Notes: generated by a model not told the origin, from the letters alone. A stretch of DNA of 64,000 bases from Cercospora beticola (GCF_033473495.1 NC_088944.1:248001-312000), one strand, 5' to 3'; numbered from the stretch's first letter, positions 1-11,546 are shown. Program-made: numbers and translations.

Positions 1-2162
1 GTAGCTTCGCGAAGGCCTACTCTATTACTATAGTACGTAATATTTCCTTCTTTAGCTATACGTCGTCTAACTTTATCTTAGTATATATACTACTAGTATA
101 CTAGTATATATTATCTATATCTATAACTATAGCTATTTCTATCTACTATATATAGAGGATATTAATCGTAGTCGCTAGCTAGATCTCGTCGTCTATCTTC
201 TACTAAAGCTATACTAGAGTCGCTATACTATTAACTTTAGAATCTCTATACTCGGCCTCGATATTACTTCTCTCTCTATCGAATCTAGTAGGTAGCTTTA
301 GCGCGAGCTATAGGTTACTCGTATCGAGTATTTATAAAAGGAAGTAGTATAGTAACTTTAGTCTCTATAGTCTCGATATTAGTTTTAAGAACTAAGTAGG
401 TAAAAGTATATCTACGTAGTAGTAGAAGCTTTATATTCTATTTTACTAATATTTGTTTACGTCTCTTTATAATCCTACTATTAATACTTATATAGCTTAC
501 GTTAGCCTAATAGAGATATATAGTATTTTTAGTCTAATAAGTATAAAAACTAGTTCTAAAGGATTCTTATAATTTCGATCTAGTCTATTTATAAATATCG
601 AGGTCGCGATATTTAGTAGTTACTCTTAAAAGTAGTATAAGAATATAGATTAGTAGTAGTAGATAAGAGAATATAAGTATAACTATACTCTAGATCTTAT
701 AGAGTCGAGTTCCTTTTCTTAAATAACTAGTATTCGCTAAGTATTCTTAATAAGCTATAAATCTTATAATTAGAACGAAGAGCGTAATCTAGCGTATCTA
801 GTCTAGACGAAATAGAGCGCTAATATATCGCTTCTTTTTAATTTCGACTCTAGTTCTATAATATAGAAAATAGAGCTTTATAGTATTATCGAGCGTCGCT
901 CTAAGCTAAGTATTAGAAGAACTTTATTAAAGAAAGGCAAACTCTCGATACTAGTAAAGTAGATATTAAACTCGCTAGAAAGTATCTTTAATTACTTTTT
1001 CTAAATAGATAATTCTTTAGTTATTCTAGCTCTACTAGTAAGCTCGTACTCTCTATATTCTTAGTAGGAGCTTAATAGCTAAGTACCTAGTAGTACTACT
1101 CCTAATTAAACTTTATAGCTATACTTATAGGTTTATAGTCTTAATATCGGAAAGTAGTATAAAGAGGTTATAGAAGAATAGAAGTAAAAAAGGAAAATAT
1201 AACGCTCTTCTAATTACTAAAAGAGTTCTAAATAGTTCGTACTAGAGAGCTACTATATAAACTAAGCGATTAAAGTTAGATTCGAGTAATAATTATAATT
1301 CCTTTTAAAGAAAGAAGTATTAGATAGATAGCTACTTACTCTAGCTTTATTAATAGCGTTTCGTATTATTACCTAGCTTATCTAGTTAATAAGAAGTAAA
1401 TCTAGTAATAGATAAGATTCTAAAGATATAGCCTACTATTCGCCTAAGTACTAAATAAGTATAGTTATTTAAATAATAATCGGAGCTAAATAAGCTAAAG
1501 CTTCGGATAAGTAGTAGAACGTCTAAATAATACTTTCTTAAGTATAATTATAAACCTATTATATAAAGGTCTAGATACTCCTTATATATACTTCTATATA
1601 CTAGAATTATAAATACTTTAAGTCCGAAGTTTCTTTATATACTTTATATTTATAGCTCTACTATAGATATAGTCTATAACTCTACTATTTCTATATAAAT
1701 AAGAGCTAGTCTAGGATCTTCTTTATATAATAGTTTATAAGTTCTAAATTAATTACTATATATTAGAATAGCTTCTAGGACGCTCTAGAAGACTTCCTAG
1801 CTAGTAAGTATTACTAGTAATATAACTTCGCCTACTAGTAATACTAATCTAATTACTAGTAATATAATCGTTATATAAGGCTAAGATAGGCCGGCTTTTA
1901 AGCGAGTAGCTTTAGTAATATAGTCTCTACTCGAAGATAGCTCCTAATAGTATCTATAGGCCTTTGCTTCCTACTCGCGCTATATATAGTTCGGTATCTA
2001 TAGACTACGTTCTAAGAGAAGTCGTTAAGTATACCGAGCTATTAGAGCTACTCTAGTTCGATATTAATCTTAATATACTAGTATAAAGAAGTCTAATAAG
2101 ATAAGAAGAAAGATAAGAGGAATCGGAGATTTAGTAGCTTAGTAGCCTCTCGTCTACGAAAG
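1..2162. repeat. RIP-saturated AT-rich repeat relic
   Basis: Reading both dinucleotides through positions 1-2160, I find only one CpA (about 938) and two TpG (about 454 and 1964), while CpG remains frequent and TpA dominates. CpA-to-TpA change on both strands is the known signature of fungal repeat-induced point mutation. No frame stays open for long and no protein motif survives, so the original element, probably a transposon, cannot be named. The edge is sharp: from about 2163 the sequence returns to ordinary composition within a few bases. The left edge lies outside the window. Confidence 0.92.
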
Positions 2163-2299
2163 CATAGACTTGCCAAAATTAGAGAGCTTGTTATCGCGAG
2201 CCCTGCCATGTCCGACCGCGGCACAGACCAGACAGCACTTCCTTGCGTGATTGACGAATGATCCGCTCAGTGAGCTCATGTTCATTTATACCGTAGGTC

Positions 2300-2560
2300 T
2301 CGCCAATGCAGAATGCAGTGCGATCGATCCTGTCCGATTTGTCTCATCGTAAGGTTGCCAGATACTAACCAGAGCCCATTAACGTCGAGGATATTCGGCC
2401 AAAAGGTGAACGTTCTCTCTTCTGCATTGATAATATGTACAGTGTGTCATCTGCGTACGCGGATTCGAGGAACAGAAGCTCAAGATCCTTTTGGGGCTCT
2501 CCTGCCAATGAGCTGCATTGTATCGGCTGCCAAAAAGATTGGAAACGCCCACAAACCAAG
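2300..2560 (-). pseudogene. Non-LTR reverse transcriptase scrap (YADD box)
   Basis: On the minus strand, positions 2457-2446 encode YADD within the context SAYADDTLYIL, as in the catalytic palm motif of fungal LINE-type (Tad-like) reverse transcriptases. About 20 residues further on, in another frame, comes a segment resembling the ILDxxG...VSG region that follows YADD in these enzymes. Stops and frameshifts break it. The rest of the 2365-2955 frame is not convincingly reverse transcriptase. It sits just outside the RIP block and may belong to the same or a neighbouring dead element. Confidence 0.32.
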
Positions 2561-3498
2561 ATATACCCTGCTACCCGTTTACTGTATGCAGGTTTCACTT
2601 GCTCATTCGAGTCTTTCGAATGGAGGGGCGATCTCATCGTGGAAGCTTGGCGGCAATGCAGGAAGCGATTGCAGAATCGCAATTTCTTGGTGTTTTTTGG
2701 TGAACGAATCAAGCGAATGTCGAGGAGGAGCGGGACGTGACGTCGGCGAGCTTCGCCTCGAGATTCCCAAGCGCCAGGCGGCCCAGGCCACGTTGCGCAC
2801 GCCGCGGCAGTGTACCCAAGCGCATTGCGCATATTCCCGCCAGCGACATTGTACTGGACCAGCACGGCGGCGCAACTGCGCGCACCGCCGACCCTATTGC
2901 GATGTGCTTGCCCTCCAATGCGACCTCCTCTGGACCCTCGATCCAGACCAGGCATCCATTCCTCGTGTCAGACGTGAGGTAGTGCAATTGCTGGTGCGCA
3001 ATGAATGCCCTCGTGAAGAAGTGAAGTTCCCCACGAACTATCCGCTCATCGAGCGTTGCCTCACATCACTGCATCACACGATGCTGCCACCGTGTACAAC
3101 TTCTGCACGTCTCATCGAGGGAACTGCATCCACCACTGTATATGGATGTGAGTTAGCTAGTGTCTGAGGCCGCGTAACGACTGGTAGGAGAAGTGGGAGA
3201 AGAAGTCTGGCAAATTGAAATCGTGGCGGTACTGCATCTCGCAACAATCTCCCGAGCTTGCCTCCTTCCTCCGTGCCTCTCAACGCGAAACGCAGTTCGA
3301 GCCTCGGAATTCGCGCGATTACACACAGGCCAGAGTCCCAATGCAAAGTATTGGCGCCTGGCAACAAGCCGCGTACGCGGAGGCGAAGGAAACGCACGAC
3401 GTCGGCTCCACAGGCTCATCAGTCCTCCATGTCTTCCCAGTGCAACATTCCGACTTCTCGTATCCTCCTCAGACCGCTATTCATGGATACCGGACTCT
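2561..3498. other. No supported gene
   Basis: GC-richer sequence with overlapping open frames on both strands, the longest on the plus strand ending at 3167. None shows a recognisable motif, a consistent start or an intron signal, so I call nothing here. Confidence 0.4.
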
Positions 3499-4205
3499 TC
3501 AACGGATGTGATACCACTCGTCCTCTGCGTCATCTCCGACCTCCTCTGACTGCTTGACACTGTGAGTCTCGGTGATGTAAGAAATGCCAGGGTCCTCCTC
3601 CTTCGCGGCTTGAACGATGTGATCCGACTCCGACAGCTTCTCGGCCACCAGCTGATATCCCAATAGAGCCGCATCTTTCCACTTCTTGAGGATCTGCGGG
3701 AATGCGCTGGCGGCCACCATGACCTTCTCCACCATAGCAGCAAGTGCTACGACCTGGCTTGCAAGGGACAGAGACACTGCGGTGACGGCGACAATCATCG
3801 AGTCGATCGTGGACGTAAGGCGTTCGATGGCTAATGCGGGAGCAGCACGGATGTACACGACAGCGGTCGCGGTCCGGTAGACGAGGTACTGGCATTGATC
3901 GAGCACTTTCTGTCGAGAAGCTGCAATGTCGCGTCAGTGGTGACTCCCTGCTTCGAAGATCTGGACGCACCGAGAATCAGAGAAGTGACCACGGCCGAGA
4001 ACAGTGCAGCCATAACTGCGGCGCTTGCTGCCTGCCAGATGGAGAGACTCATGGTCGGAGCTGTTGTTGGCGCCAGTGGCAGCGGCGACGATGGTGGTGG
4101 TGGCGGCAGGACTGGGCCGGTGAGGACGGAGGCAAGGTGGAATGCGCTGAAGGTTGCGGCGAGAACGCCCGCTGCAAAGGCGACCACGGATTCTTTGGCT
4201 GGCAT
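3499..4205 (-). CDS. Small multi-pass membrane protein, one intron
   Basis: Two minus-strand exons (4205-3971 and 3920-3499) join in frame across a 50-bp intron at 3970-3921. The intron has donor GTGCGT, a CTGAC branch site and acceptor CAG, typical of filamentous ascomycetes. The spliced product is 218 residues. It has a hydrophobic helix near residues 7-30, a proline-rich spacer, a second hydrophobic helix near 58-77, a long Ala/Val/Leu-rich stretch near 110-150 and an acidic hydrophilic tail ending EDEWYHIR before TGA. I chose the ATG at 4205 because the first hydrophobic segment starts a few residues later; an in-frame ATG at 4316 is the alternative. The family is not recognised. The splice match and continuous frame support a real gene. 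Confidence 0.6.
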
Positions 4206-4403
4206 CCTGAAGTCTTCGATCTTTGTTGTGGTGGAAGTGGTCAACGGAGTGGCGAAGAGGTGCCACGAAGTGCCCAAATGCGCTTTCCAACGTAACCCAC
4301 GCGTTTCGCGCCGCACTTGCAGTCACACAGAACTTTCGATGACTCAACCTTGTCGAATGCAGATCTACACATGCGCATTGTGCCCCGGTCCTATACTTCT
4401 TGA

Positions 4404-4709
4404 GCTTCTCATCTGGCCGTCCAACTTGGAGATGCATTGCCATTCACTTCGCTTATCGACCCACAGCTGCCCTCGCCCTGGTTGCACGTGCTCCTCAAGA
4501 TATTCGAGGATCGGCACTTGGAGCCACAACAGCAACCCAGAGAAGAGACACCTGGTCTGCCGACTAAGTTCACCAAGAAACCCCCACGCAAACGCATCAG
4601 CACCAGCGAATGCTTGGATCGCGATGAGGACTCCTTCGATAAGAACAAAGGATCAGCAGAGTCTGGCGACGCATCTGTCGGAGACAACATCGTTAGTGCG
4701 TCTGGATGA
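4404..4709 (+). CDS. Hydrophilic protein fragment, possible terminal exon
   Basis: An open plus-strand frame without an ATG at its left end. It starts after a TGA at 4401, reads through a proline- and charge-rich segment (contexts PRKRISTSECLDRDEDS and FDKNKGSAES) and ends at a stop at 4709. The charged, low-complexity composition suits a disordered protein tail. A cAG acceptor-like site near the left edge would allow it to be a last exon, but no upstream exon was found. The opposite strand is also open (4409-4723), so strand is uncertain. It lies upstream of the 3499-4205 gene in divergent orientation. Confidence 0.25.
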   Translation, partial: ASHLAVQLGDALPFTSLIDPQLPSPWLHVLLKIFEDRHLEPQQQPREETPGLPTKFTKKPPRKRISTSECLDRDEDSFDKNKGSAESGDASVGDNIVSASG

Positions 4710-4830
4710 GCGCACAGCAGCAATGTGGGCGGCTTTCGGTGAAGAAGCCGCGGCTGAGCTTCTGACGCCGAATGATGAGAACGATGGAAATGCGCCGCCG
4801 CCTTTCAAGCAAGGGATCGATGCGCTGTGA

Positions 4831-7800
4831 AGGCGCTGGGCAGCCGGTCTGTCGGTTTTGGTCTCTACTCCCGTTTCTCATTTCCATATACGAAGGATAG
4901 AGAGATGCATTGTTATAAGTCGGATCGACTGTAGTTACATCAGCCAACGGTCCTGAATACCGACGTTGTTAATCCGAGTTCTCGTATCCTAACCCATTGC
5001 AGCCGGGCCCCCGTGGCGGAGGACGGAGCAGAAAAAGTCTACATCCTGGTGTGGCAAAAGAGCAGCTCGCCAAATGCAACGACGAGACCTTTCTGTCTAC
5101 GGCAGACTACACTATCAAATATATTGAAGCTGAGAAAGGACGCAACTTCGCTATAAGTATAGGAATGGACCTATAATTAGCGAGAGTGCAACAGGATTAT
5201 AGCGCAGCATAGGTCTATGTGAACGCAAGCACTTAGCCTCCGAATAGTCTTGGAGGGCTTACAATTCGCTGCACACCGCCTCGGGTTCAATATCTAAAGA
5301 ATACTGCTTTACAAATTTCGAAACAAACGATAATCGCGTCGGCACCGCCAAGCTAGCTAATGACAAGGATCTCTGCGAGGTTAAAGGGCGTTGCTATTAA
5401 AATCCGAAGACCGCCGGTAGAGCCATACATAATGGCCAATCTACTGCTTTACGAGAGGCATTAACGAGCATTGCCGAAAGTGTGCAAAAGGCCGAGCAAT
5501 TTCTAGCAGGTCAAGCCTAGCCGCAAGGTTATCTAAGCCAACCTCAACTATTCCTACTCTAGAATAGTATTTGCAAATGTACCTTCAGATGCCGTTCTTC
5601 CTCTAACGCCCATCGAATGCCCTACTCGAGCAGCTTCATCTCAATAGCCTAAGACCTGGAGAGTCGGGAGAGCTCGTGTTTGCAACAGCGCGAACAATAG
5701 CAGCAGATCGAAATCAAGAAAGAGGGTCAGAATAATTGCAAGAGCGCGTTCCTTCTACGCGGGGAGTATTCAGCGTCTGGACCGGTTCCGCCTTCGGTTG
5801 GGGAAATGTACTTTGGAACGACAGTTCCCGGAGCCCAAGGGTTGATCTGGGCACTGACTTGATTCGTAACTGCTTTCGTCTCCATCGATTGATGTACAGC
5901 CGCACTTCTGTCGTAGGCTCCGCGACGCAGACTCCTACTCTGCCATGTTTCAAAATATGTGTGTTTCTCAGCTAGCCATTAGCAAGCCAGGGTTATGTGT
6001 ATTGAGAAGAAGCAATCGATCATCTTGTCCCACCATCAACGCTCGCACAGAGCAGAGAGAGGCACAAGTCTTGGTAGAACCCCTCGCATCCCCCGCTATA
6101 ATAGATGGTTATTAGCAGCAACGGGTGGCGCGAAAGTTAGGCAGTAATTTTGCTCTTCCCCATAGCAGCCCGATATAGTGAAGGGAGGCAAGAAGGCCGT
6201 GTTGCAATGGAGATAGTGATCATATCTCATGAGCGGAGGAAGATGTATCATGTCACTTGTGAGAGGGGCATGCGCAAGCTGCACGTTGATTCATCTAAGC
6301 TGGAATTAGAAAGTAAGGCTCAGCGATAGTACTTCGACAGGCCTCAGTCGTCCAATTCGGGTTTGAGTCCCACCAGCTCCACCAGCCGCACGTGTATTTT
6401 GCTTGCGTAGGGCTCTCTCTCTCGACATCCATGCGAGACAGCGAAGTAGGGCTATTTGCTGGAGACCTAATTCCGTTGCGATGCCTGCAAGGTTGTGTTC
6501 TCACTTCAGCGTCGCGAGTTAATGTTTGATCCGTTTCGCTTGCGAGGACTAGCTGTCGATGTGCATTGCACGCCCGGAGAGGTGAATGGAGCTGCGACAC
6601 TGAGATGGGTGTAGTCGAGGCCTCATCCAATTGCATGGCCTGCGCAGAGGTTGCGCACCGATAACTTTTCTTGCTTGTCGCAACCCGTTTCGCTGACGTC
6701 TTTTGTTGTGCGACTGGAGAAGCCCAGAAAATAAACGTGAGGAAGGCTGCGAGTATTTGTTCGTGCTGAAACCAAAAGTAGAATTTGGTTGCAAAGGCCG
6801 GTGCTGCTCTAGAGAACAATGCAAACATGAAGCTTCCGGTCATTTCTTCGTAGTAGCTGCCGCTATAAACGTATTTGCGAACATGTCGCCTAACGCTCGT
6901 AATGATGTCGTAGCCGCGTTTGATCGTTTTCTGTATGCTTTGCAGTCGCCCCTCTAGACTCAGTGCATGAAACGTGTCGGCTTTACAAGCCTGATACTAA
7001 GCTCCCCGGAGTGTAGCCGCAGACTAACGAAAGCGAGGCGCGGGTGCTTCAGTGAGAGAATCGCTAAGAAGAAGTGCCAACGTCCACGAAGCTATCTGCT
7101 AACAGATCCGAAGTCCGCAAATGCTCCGTATCCGTAGAGGTATGCAGACGTGCTCATAGCAGGGCGCGTGGCTTCCCGTGACGTGACTGTTGGACGATGT
7201 GGCAACAGTTACCTACAGGGACACGAGAGTTGCGCTGCGACTGCTGCTGGACCACGAACGTCATTATTCATGAATAGTCTGGGGAACAATCAGGATGTCT
7301 TCGGGAACCCGGTTCGAAGGCGCTGACACTGGGCTTGATGTGGCGATGTGTTCAGCCCTGATGCAGTCAACTGTGGCTCATCATGACTTGCACGAGGACT
7401 GTCATGCGCAATATCGGCTGAAGCAAGTGGCTGCTCGCTAATGGAGGGAGGACAAGGGATGAGATCATTTGCGAAGAGTTGTGACGAGCAATCCAGAAGC
7501 ACACAGTTCATAGTCGAATTTTCGTACAAAGAACCCAATCCAAGCCGACAGCCTTGGATTGAGGAAGCCTATCCAATGCAATATCAATCAAGGCTTTCAC
7601 GGAATTGTGCGAGGCTTGTTCGTGGATTCGCGAGGTAAGAAGTCATTGTTCGAGTTGTTCGAGGCAGAGATCTACCTAGACCGGGTCGTGGCTGCATTTA
7701 GTCCTGAGCAGAGGCAACATTCCAGTGTGTATGTTTGTAGTATTGACCGAGATGCCGTTGTTAAATGAAGCGATGTGATACTTGTTTGGCGTAATGAACA

Positions 7801-8720
7801 TTATTGGGTCATCCGCCGCACTGTGCCAGTCGCTTTATGCTGACATTGAAAGTCTCGGCGTTAGGACCCAATGGCTCCAGATGTGAGAATGAAAAAAAAT
7901 TCGAACTTGTGTTCATCAGCGATGCGGCTGATAACTGGCTTTGGCGCAGATTGGACGTGATGCGTGCCTTAGAGGCTGACAGTCTGGAGATGGCTCTGTG
8001 GCGGCACCAAGTTTCATCACTATCGCCATGTTACGTCGTTTGAACGCAGGACGACATAATTAGGCGCGATTGCATGATGGCACCGATGCTTGTGATGAGT
8101 GAGTGCAGCCTGGCTACGTGCGACGAATTGCCGAGCCAAATCGTGAAGCCCAATGGAGTAGCAGGATGCATCGCTTGGAGGCTTTTGCTGCAAGAGGCCA
8201 GCCTGTGGACAGCCTCCATTTGCGGCCTTTGCCACGTTCTCCAGAAATTGTCTGATCAGGGCTCGAAAGACACCTACACCGATACCGTAGAGCCTGCTTT
8301 CTTCCCTGGCTCAAAGTTTGACGAGCGTGGCAGTTCCGTATGGCTCAGAGGGCGGTGTAACTGGCCGTGGAGAGGGTACGAGGTTATCTTCTACAAAGTA
8401 GTACGAGCGCGTGGAGTTGCAGCGCCGGGAATGAGTGCGATGCTATCGTCGAAGGTGGCAAGACCGGCGGTGCCTTCGTTGTCGTTTTCGGCGTTGTTGT
8501 GGAAAATGGTTTCGTGCTGCTGGTCGAGTCGATGTTGCCACTGCTGCTTTCTGAACCATGCTGTCTCTATGATCTGGCCGTTGACTCATCGTAGCTGCTT
8601 CGAATGTTGTCTGCCGATTATCTTCAGCAGGTCAAGCAATGCCTTTCACTGCTCCTGAGTTCTCACGTCTCCCTTCCACCGAACTGCGATCCATTTGCTC
8701 CGTTGTCGTCTTCCCGCTCC
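4831..8720. other. Gene desert with small unassigned open frames
   Basis: About 3.9 kb without a supportable gene. The 5.1-5.7 kb part is TA-rich and looks like worn repeat DNA, but CpA is not depleted enough to call RIP. Short open frames at 6295-6843 (minus), 7559-7768 (plus) and 8020-8235 (minus) have no motifs. The 6.30-6.39 kb piece has a tRNA-like CCACCA end that does not fold and is listed among the rejections. Confidence 0.4.
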
Positions 8721-8722
8721 CG

Positions 8723-9203
8723 TCAGTCACGGTTTGCCGAAAGAGAACGCAAGCTGAGAAAACGCTTGCTCGGCCCTGAGGTGATATCAGAAGGCGCCGA
8801 TTCTCTCAGAACTCTACGCACCGTTTCAACTTTTATCCAGTCCGTCTGTTGAGCCTGCACGGCAGATCGCGACTGGGCCTGCTCTGTCTGTCTAGCCTGA
8901 ACGCGCTTCTCTAGCTCCATCTACTGAGCCTGACCCCGCTCCAGCTGTCTCGTTCCGCTTTGCAGCTCGCAGCGTTTCCATCTCCATCTCTTCAGTCTGC
9001 ATTGCAACGCAGCGTCCCTGCAGTTCGACCTGCGCATTTGGTGACATCTCTTGCGGCATCATTCGATGGAAAGCAAGTGTCGTTGACACGAAGGTGGGCA
9101 GGGAGATCTGCATTGTGGGGCGATATCGTGGGCGGTTGGCGGTGGCTTCCTCGCCAGTGAAGTCCCGTGAATGTGGCGGTGCTGATGAGAGGTGCAGTTC
9201 CAA
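8723..9203 (-). pseudogene. Gln-rich coiled-coil protein remnant
   Basis: Minus-strand reading gives helix-forming, charged segments: EEMEMETLRAAKRNET in one frame (8892-9203), then in a second frame RQLERGQAQ, a TAG at 8923-8921, and MELEKRVQARQTEQAQS. The TAG falls exactly where glutamine would continue the Q-rich heptad pattern, so a CAG-to-TAG change is the simplest reading. At least one frameshift separates the two halves. The protein family is not recognised. A further minus-strand frame at 9298-9564 may belong to the same dead gene. Confidence 0.42.
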
Positions 9204-9818
9204 GCAGTCCCCTTTGAAGACCGGCGTACGGAAATCGATGTTGCGTGGCAGGTGGTCGAAACGCGTCTAGAACGTTCTACTCTCGCGGAACCCCTAACTA
9301 GCGGCACCCACTGGAGGAAGGGAATGGTACACGTGCTGGCAGGACTCGAAACAGCACTGCCAAGCCGACATCGGCAATGTCCAGGTTCCATCCAGTGGAA
9401 TTGACATCGAGCGCACAAAGCGCCGTACTTCCATTCATCACAGTCATGGCTGACTTATCACAGCCACCGTGATCTAATTTAGTGATCTTGTCGGTCTTTT
9501 GCTCCTCCCCACCTGTCCTCTTCCTGGACGCTTGCCACAGCCGTACTGCCAACCACATCACCAAACGTCCAGCTTCAAGTCACACAGAAGAGGACGGCTT
9601 TCTGTACGTCAACAATCGTAGTGACTTCGTTCACGATACCATTGGGCTATGACGGAAAACCTCTCATTGAGGGAGGACGTTTCGGGAGGCGTGTCCGGGC
9701 AATGGTGGGGCTGGAATGCAGCATATGTATCCTTCAGCCTGTCGGCGTTCCTCGGACTTCCATAAGGCAAATACACTCTTCATCCATACAATTGTCTACA
9801 AGCTGACGTCGTGCAGAC
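9204..9818. other. Unassigned minus-strand open frames
   Basis: Overlapping minus-strand frames (9059-9418 and 9298-9564) are protein-like in composition but carry stops between them and show no family motif. They may be the upstream part of the coiled-coil remnant at 8723-9203. Confidence 0.25.
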
Positions 9819-10346
9819 ATGATGTCGAGACGGGAGTGGGACCGGGCGCATACAGTACTGCGGGAAACGGCCCGACTGAGTCCCCAAATCATGACGCCTG
9901 CGCCTGCCGCGCCGGGTTCCACCCAGGCTAAGCGAAATACGATGGGACGTTGCGAGCTGGAAGACAACCACGACCTGATTGAGAACAAAGCCATCTGGAT
10001 CATCGCCGAATTCGAAGCCTATCATTCCGGAGAAGAAACATGTGCAATCACTTGGAAGCCCGTGTGGGTTACACCCAAAGAATACAAAGACTTCCGGAAG
10101 TATGTCGACGACTCGCGTGAGGATAGGTACGACATTATGCTTGAGAAGCATCACGTCCAGTGGAAAAGATCGATAGAACCGGTAGCCTGGATTCGAAGCA
10201 GTTCGATGGCGAATAGGCTTGGTTTTGAGCGGTTCTTGAATGGTCTTTCAGAACAACGCATCAGACTGGTGAATGACGCGGAGAAGCAAGAGAGGGTTGA
10301 GATGGTCATGGGAGCGACGGCATCGAACAGTGCTGCACTGTCCTGA
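9819..10346 (+). CDS. Hypothetical protein, 175 aa, possibly chromo-like
   Basis: A complete frame with tandem ATG codons at 9819 and 9822 and TGA at 10344-10346. The centre reads AIWIIAEFEAYHSGEETC followed by ITWKPVWVTPKEYKDF. The spacing of the aromatic residues and the W-x-P-x-W element recall chromo-type folds of fungal transposon and chromatin proteins, but this is a visual resemblance only. The C-terminal third is charged and helical. No intron is needed. It converges with the minus-strand frame at 10348-10674, with one base between the two stop codons. Function unknown. Confidence 0.48.
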   Translation: MMSRREWDRAHTVLRETARLSPQIMTPAPAAPGSTQAKRNTMGRCELEDNHDLIENKAIWIIAEFEAYHSGEETCAITWKPVWVTPKEYKDFRKYVDDSREDRYDIMLEKHHVQWKRSIEPVAWIRSSSMANRLGFERFLNGLSEQRIRLVNDAEKQERVEMVMGATASNSAALS

Positions 10347-10347
10347 G

Positions 10348-10674
10348 TCACGCTTGAGCCGCGGCCACAGATACGTAAACCATAAGTTCAAAGATGATTG
10401 TATCGGCATTCAATAAATCGCGGTTTCCTGCATACAAAACTGTATCGTGTTGTCCACAGTGTGTCTCCTTGCCCATGTACCAACATCCCAGACCGTCGAA
10501 TGCCGTAGGTGGAAGGTGGAGGGTAGTGACTGCTGAAGCTGAAGTTCGGAATGCAGCACGCGTGATATGGACCCGGAATCGCCTGACCCAGATGCAGACG
10601 TCGTAGAACCATAGCCGATTAGACTGCCGTCCGGTGTCTTCGCCTCGATAGACGTTATGAACTTGGAAGCTCAT
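10348..10674 (-). CDS. Hypothetical protein, 108 aa
   Basis: An ATG-initiated minus-strand frame (ATG at 10674-10672, TGA at 10350-10348) encoding 108 residues with mixed hydrophobic and charged composition and no recognised motif. It is tail-to-tail with the 9819-10346 gene. It could be a short terminal exon or a chance frame; no splice signals were identified upstream. Confidence 0.33.
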   Translation of the reverse strand: MSFQVHNVYRGEDTGRQSNRLWFYDVCIWVRRFRVHITRAAFRTSASAVTTLHLPPTAFDGLGCWYMGKETHCGQHDTVLYAGNRDLLNADTIIFELMVYVSVAAAQA

Positions 10675-10797
10675 GGGTCACTGATACCGCCTCTCTCATT
10701 GTTCAGTAATGAGTGCGATCGAGATGATTTTCTCAAGCAATAGGAATTCCCTTGTTGGCTCCTCAGGCCCGGCCCATCTCCTGCATGCGATGTACCT

Positions 10798-10965
10798 TCG
10801 CAAGCTCTTTGGCTAGGACTTCTGCATGCTACTTGCACGGAATTTCCGAAACCGAGGTACTTCGAAGCTGCATCTGATACATTACCCACCTCTTCTCCCC
10901 ACGAGCCCGCTCTTCCTTAGCAAGCATTCTTGCTAAGACTCTCGCATGCAGCTGCACTGGGAATT
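10798..10965. repeat. Diverged direct repeat pair
   Basis: Two segments of about 47 bases, near 10798-10845 and 10919-10965, share the order GCAAGC, (G)GCTA(A/G)GAC, GCATGC, TGCAC and GGAATTT with scattered substitutions. Read on the minus strand, both can encode an HAxVLAxxLAK-like helical motif, so this may be an internal repeat of a decayed coiled-coil protein. Confidence 0.5.
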
Positions 10966-11178
10966 TGTCGTTGTCGCGTCGTTGGTTCGCATTCGCTCCT
11001 TCAGGTTAGCATCCTCATCAGCGTGTAGCGTCTATCAGGGGAGAGTTCGGTACAACGTCCTGGTCTTGCTGCTGATCGTCTCACCTTTTGCAAACAGCAC
11101 AATGTTTCTTTGGTTTGACCATCGTTCGGCTGATTTGTTGAACATTGGGCGCTCATCTCCCCTTTTGTGCGAGTCAAG

Positions 11179-11546
11179 CTAGTGACTTTGGACGTAAGGA
11201 AGCGTTTTCGGCGGAGGGCAAGAGACTGAGATGGTTGTTGTCGTTGATAGCGTTTGTATCGGACTCGGCGGCGAAGACTCATGTTCGAATCCACGACGAA
11301 CGCTGGAGCGGATGGCTATGTGATACTCATGTCGGCTAGGGAGGCGCTCGTTTGGCACTTCGTTTCCAAGGAGGATGAAAGAAGCACTGCTGTGTAACTC
11401 ACATCGGTCGGCTTCAGGATCATTTGGCGGCATGTGGTACGGATGCCCGCAGAGGATCCCTTCCCGTAGGTGAAGCCATAATGGTGAGTGTTTGGGCATA
11501 TGCCTGCACTTATCGATATCGAGACGACTCGAGGTCCCCGGCCCAT
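11179..11546 (-). pseudogene. Possible TAM-type methyltransferase fragment
   Basis: The minus strand reads GHPYHMPPNDPEADRCEL. This matches the Y-x-(L/M)-P-N-D-x-x-E-x-D-R element seen in fungal TAM-domain (LaeA-like) S-adenosylmethionine-dependent methyltransferases. Directly after it lies a good GTGAGT donor with a TAG acceptor 87 bases on, but the joined frame does not continue into the expected helix. The SAM-binding GxGxG motif was not found nearby, so at best this is a fragment. The family assignment rests on one motif. Confidence 0.3.

Noticed and set aside
2709..2987. Ankyrin-like repeat on the minus strand
   Set aside because: One weak match to the ankyrin consensus, no second repeat, and frames overlap the reverse-transcriptase remnant.
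2313..3167. 285-codon plus-strand open frame
   Set aside because: Starts with a short Cys-rich stretch, no motif, Arg/Cys/His-heavy composition typical of a shadow, and the minus strand carries the reverse-transcriptase box.
5090..5710. Third RIP block
   Set aside because: TA-rich, but CpA and TpG remain too frequent compared with 1-2162 and 20.7-20.9 kb.
6297..6392. tRNA-like sequence ending CCACCA with a GGGTTTGAGTCCC-like T arm
   Set aside because: The T stem does not pair, the acceptor stem pairs only if an insertion is allowed, and the anticodon loop would have eight bases. At most a decayed tRNA or organellar scrap.
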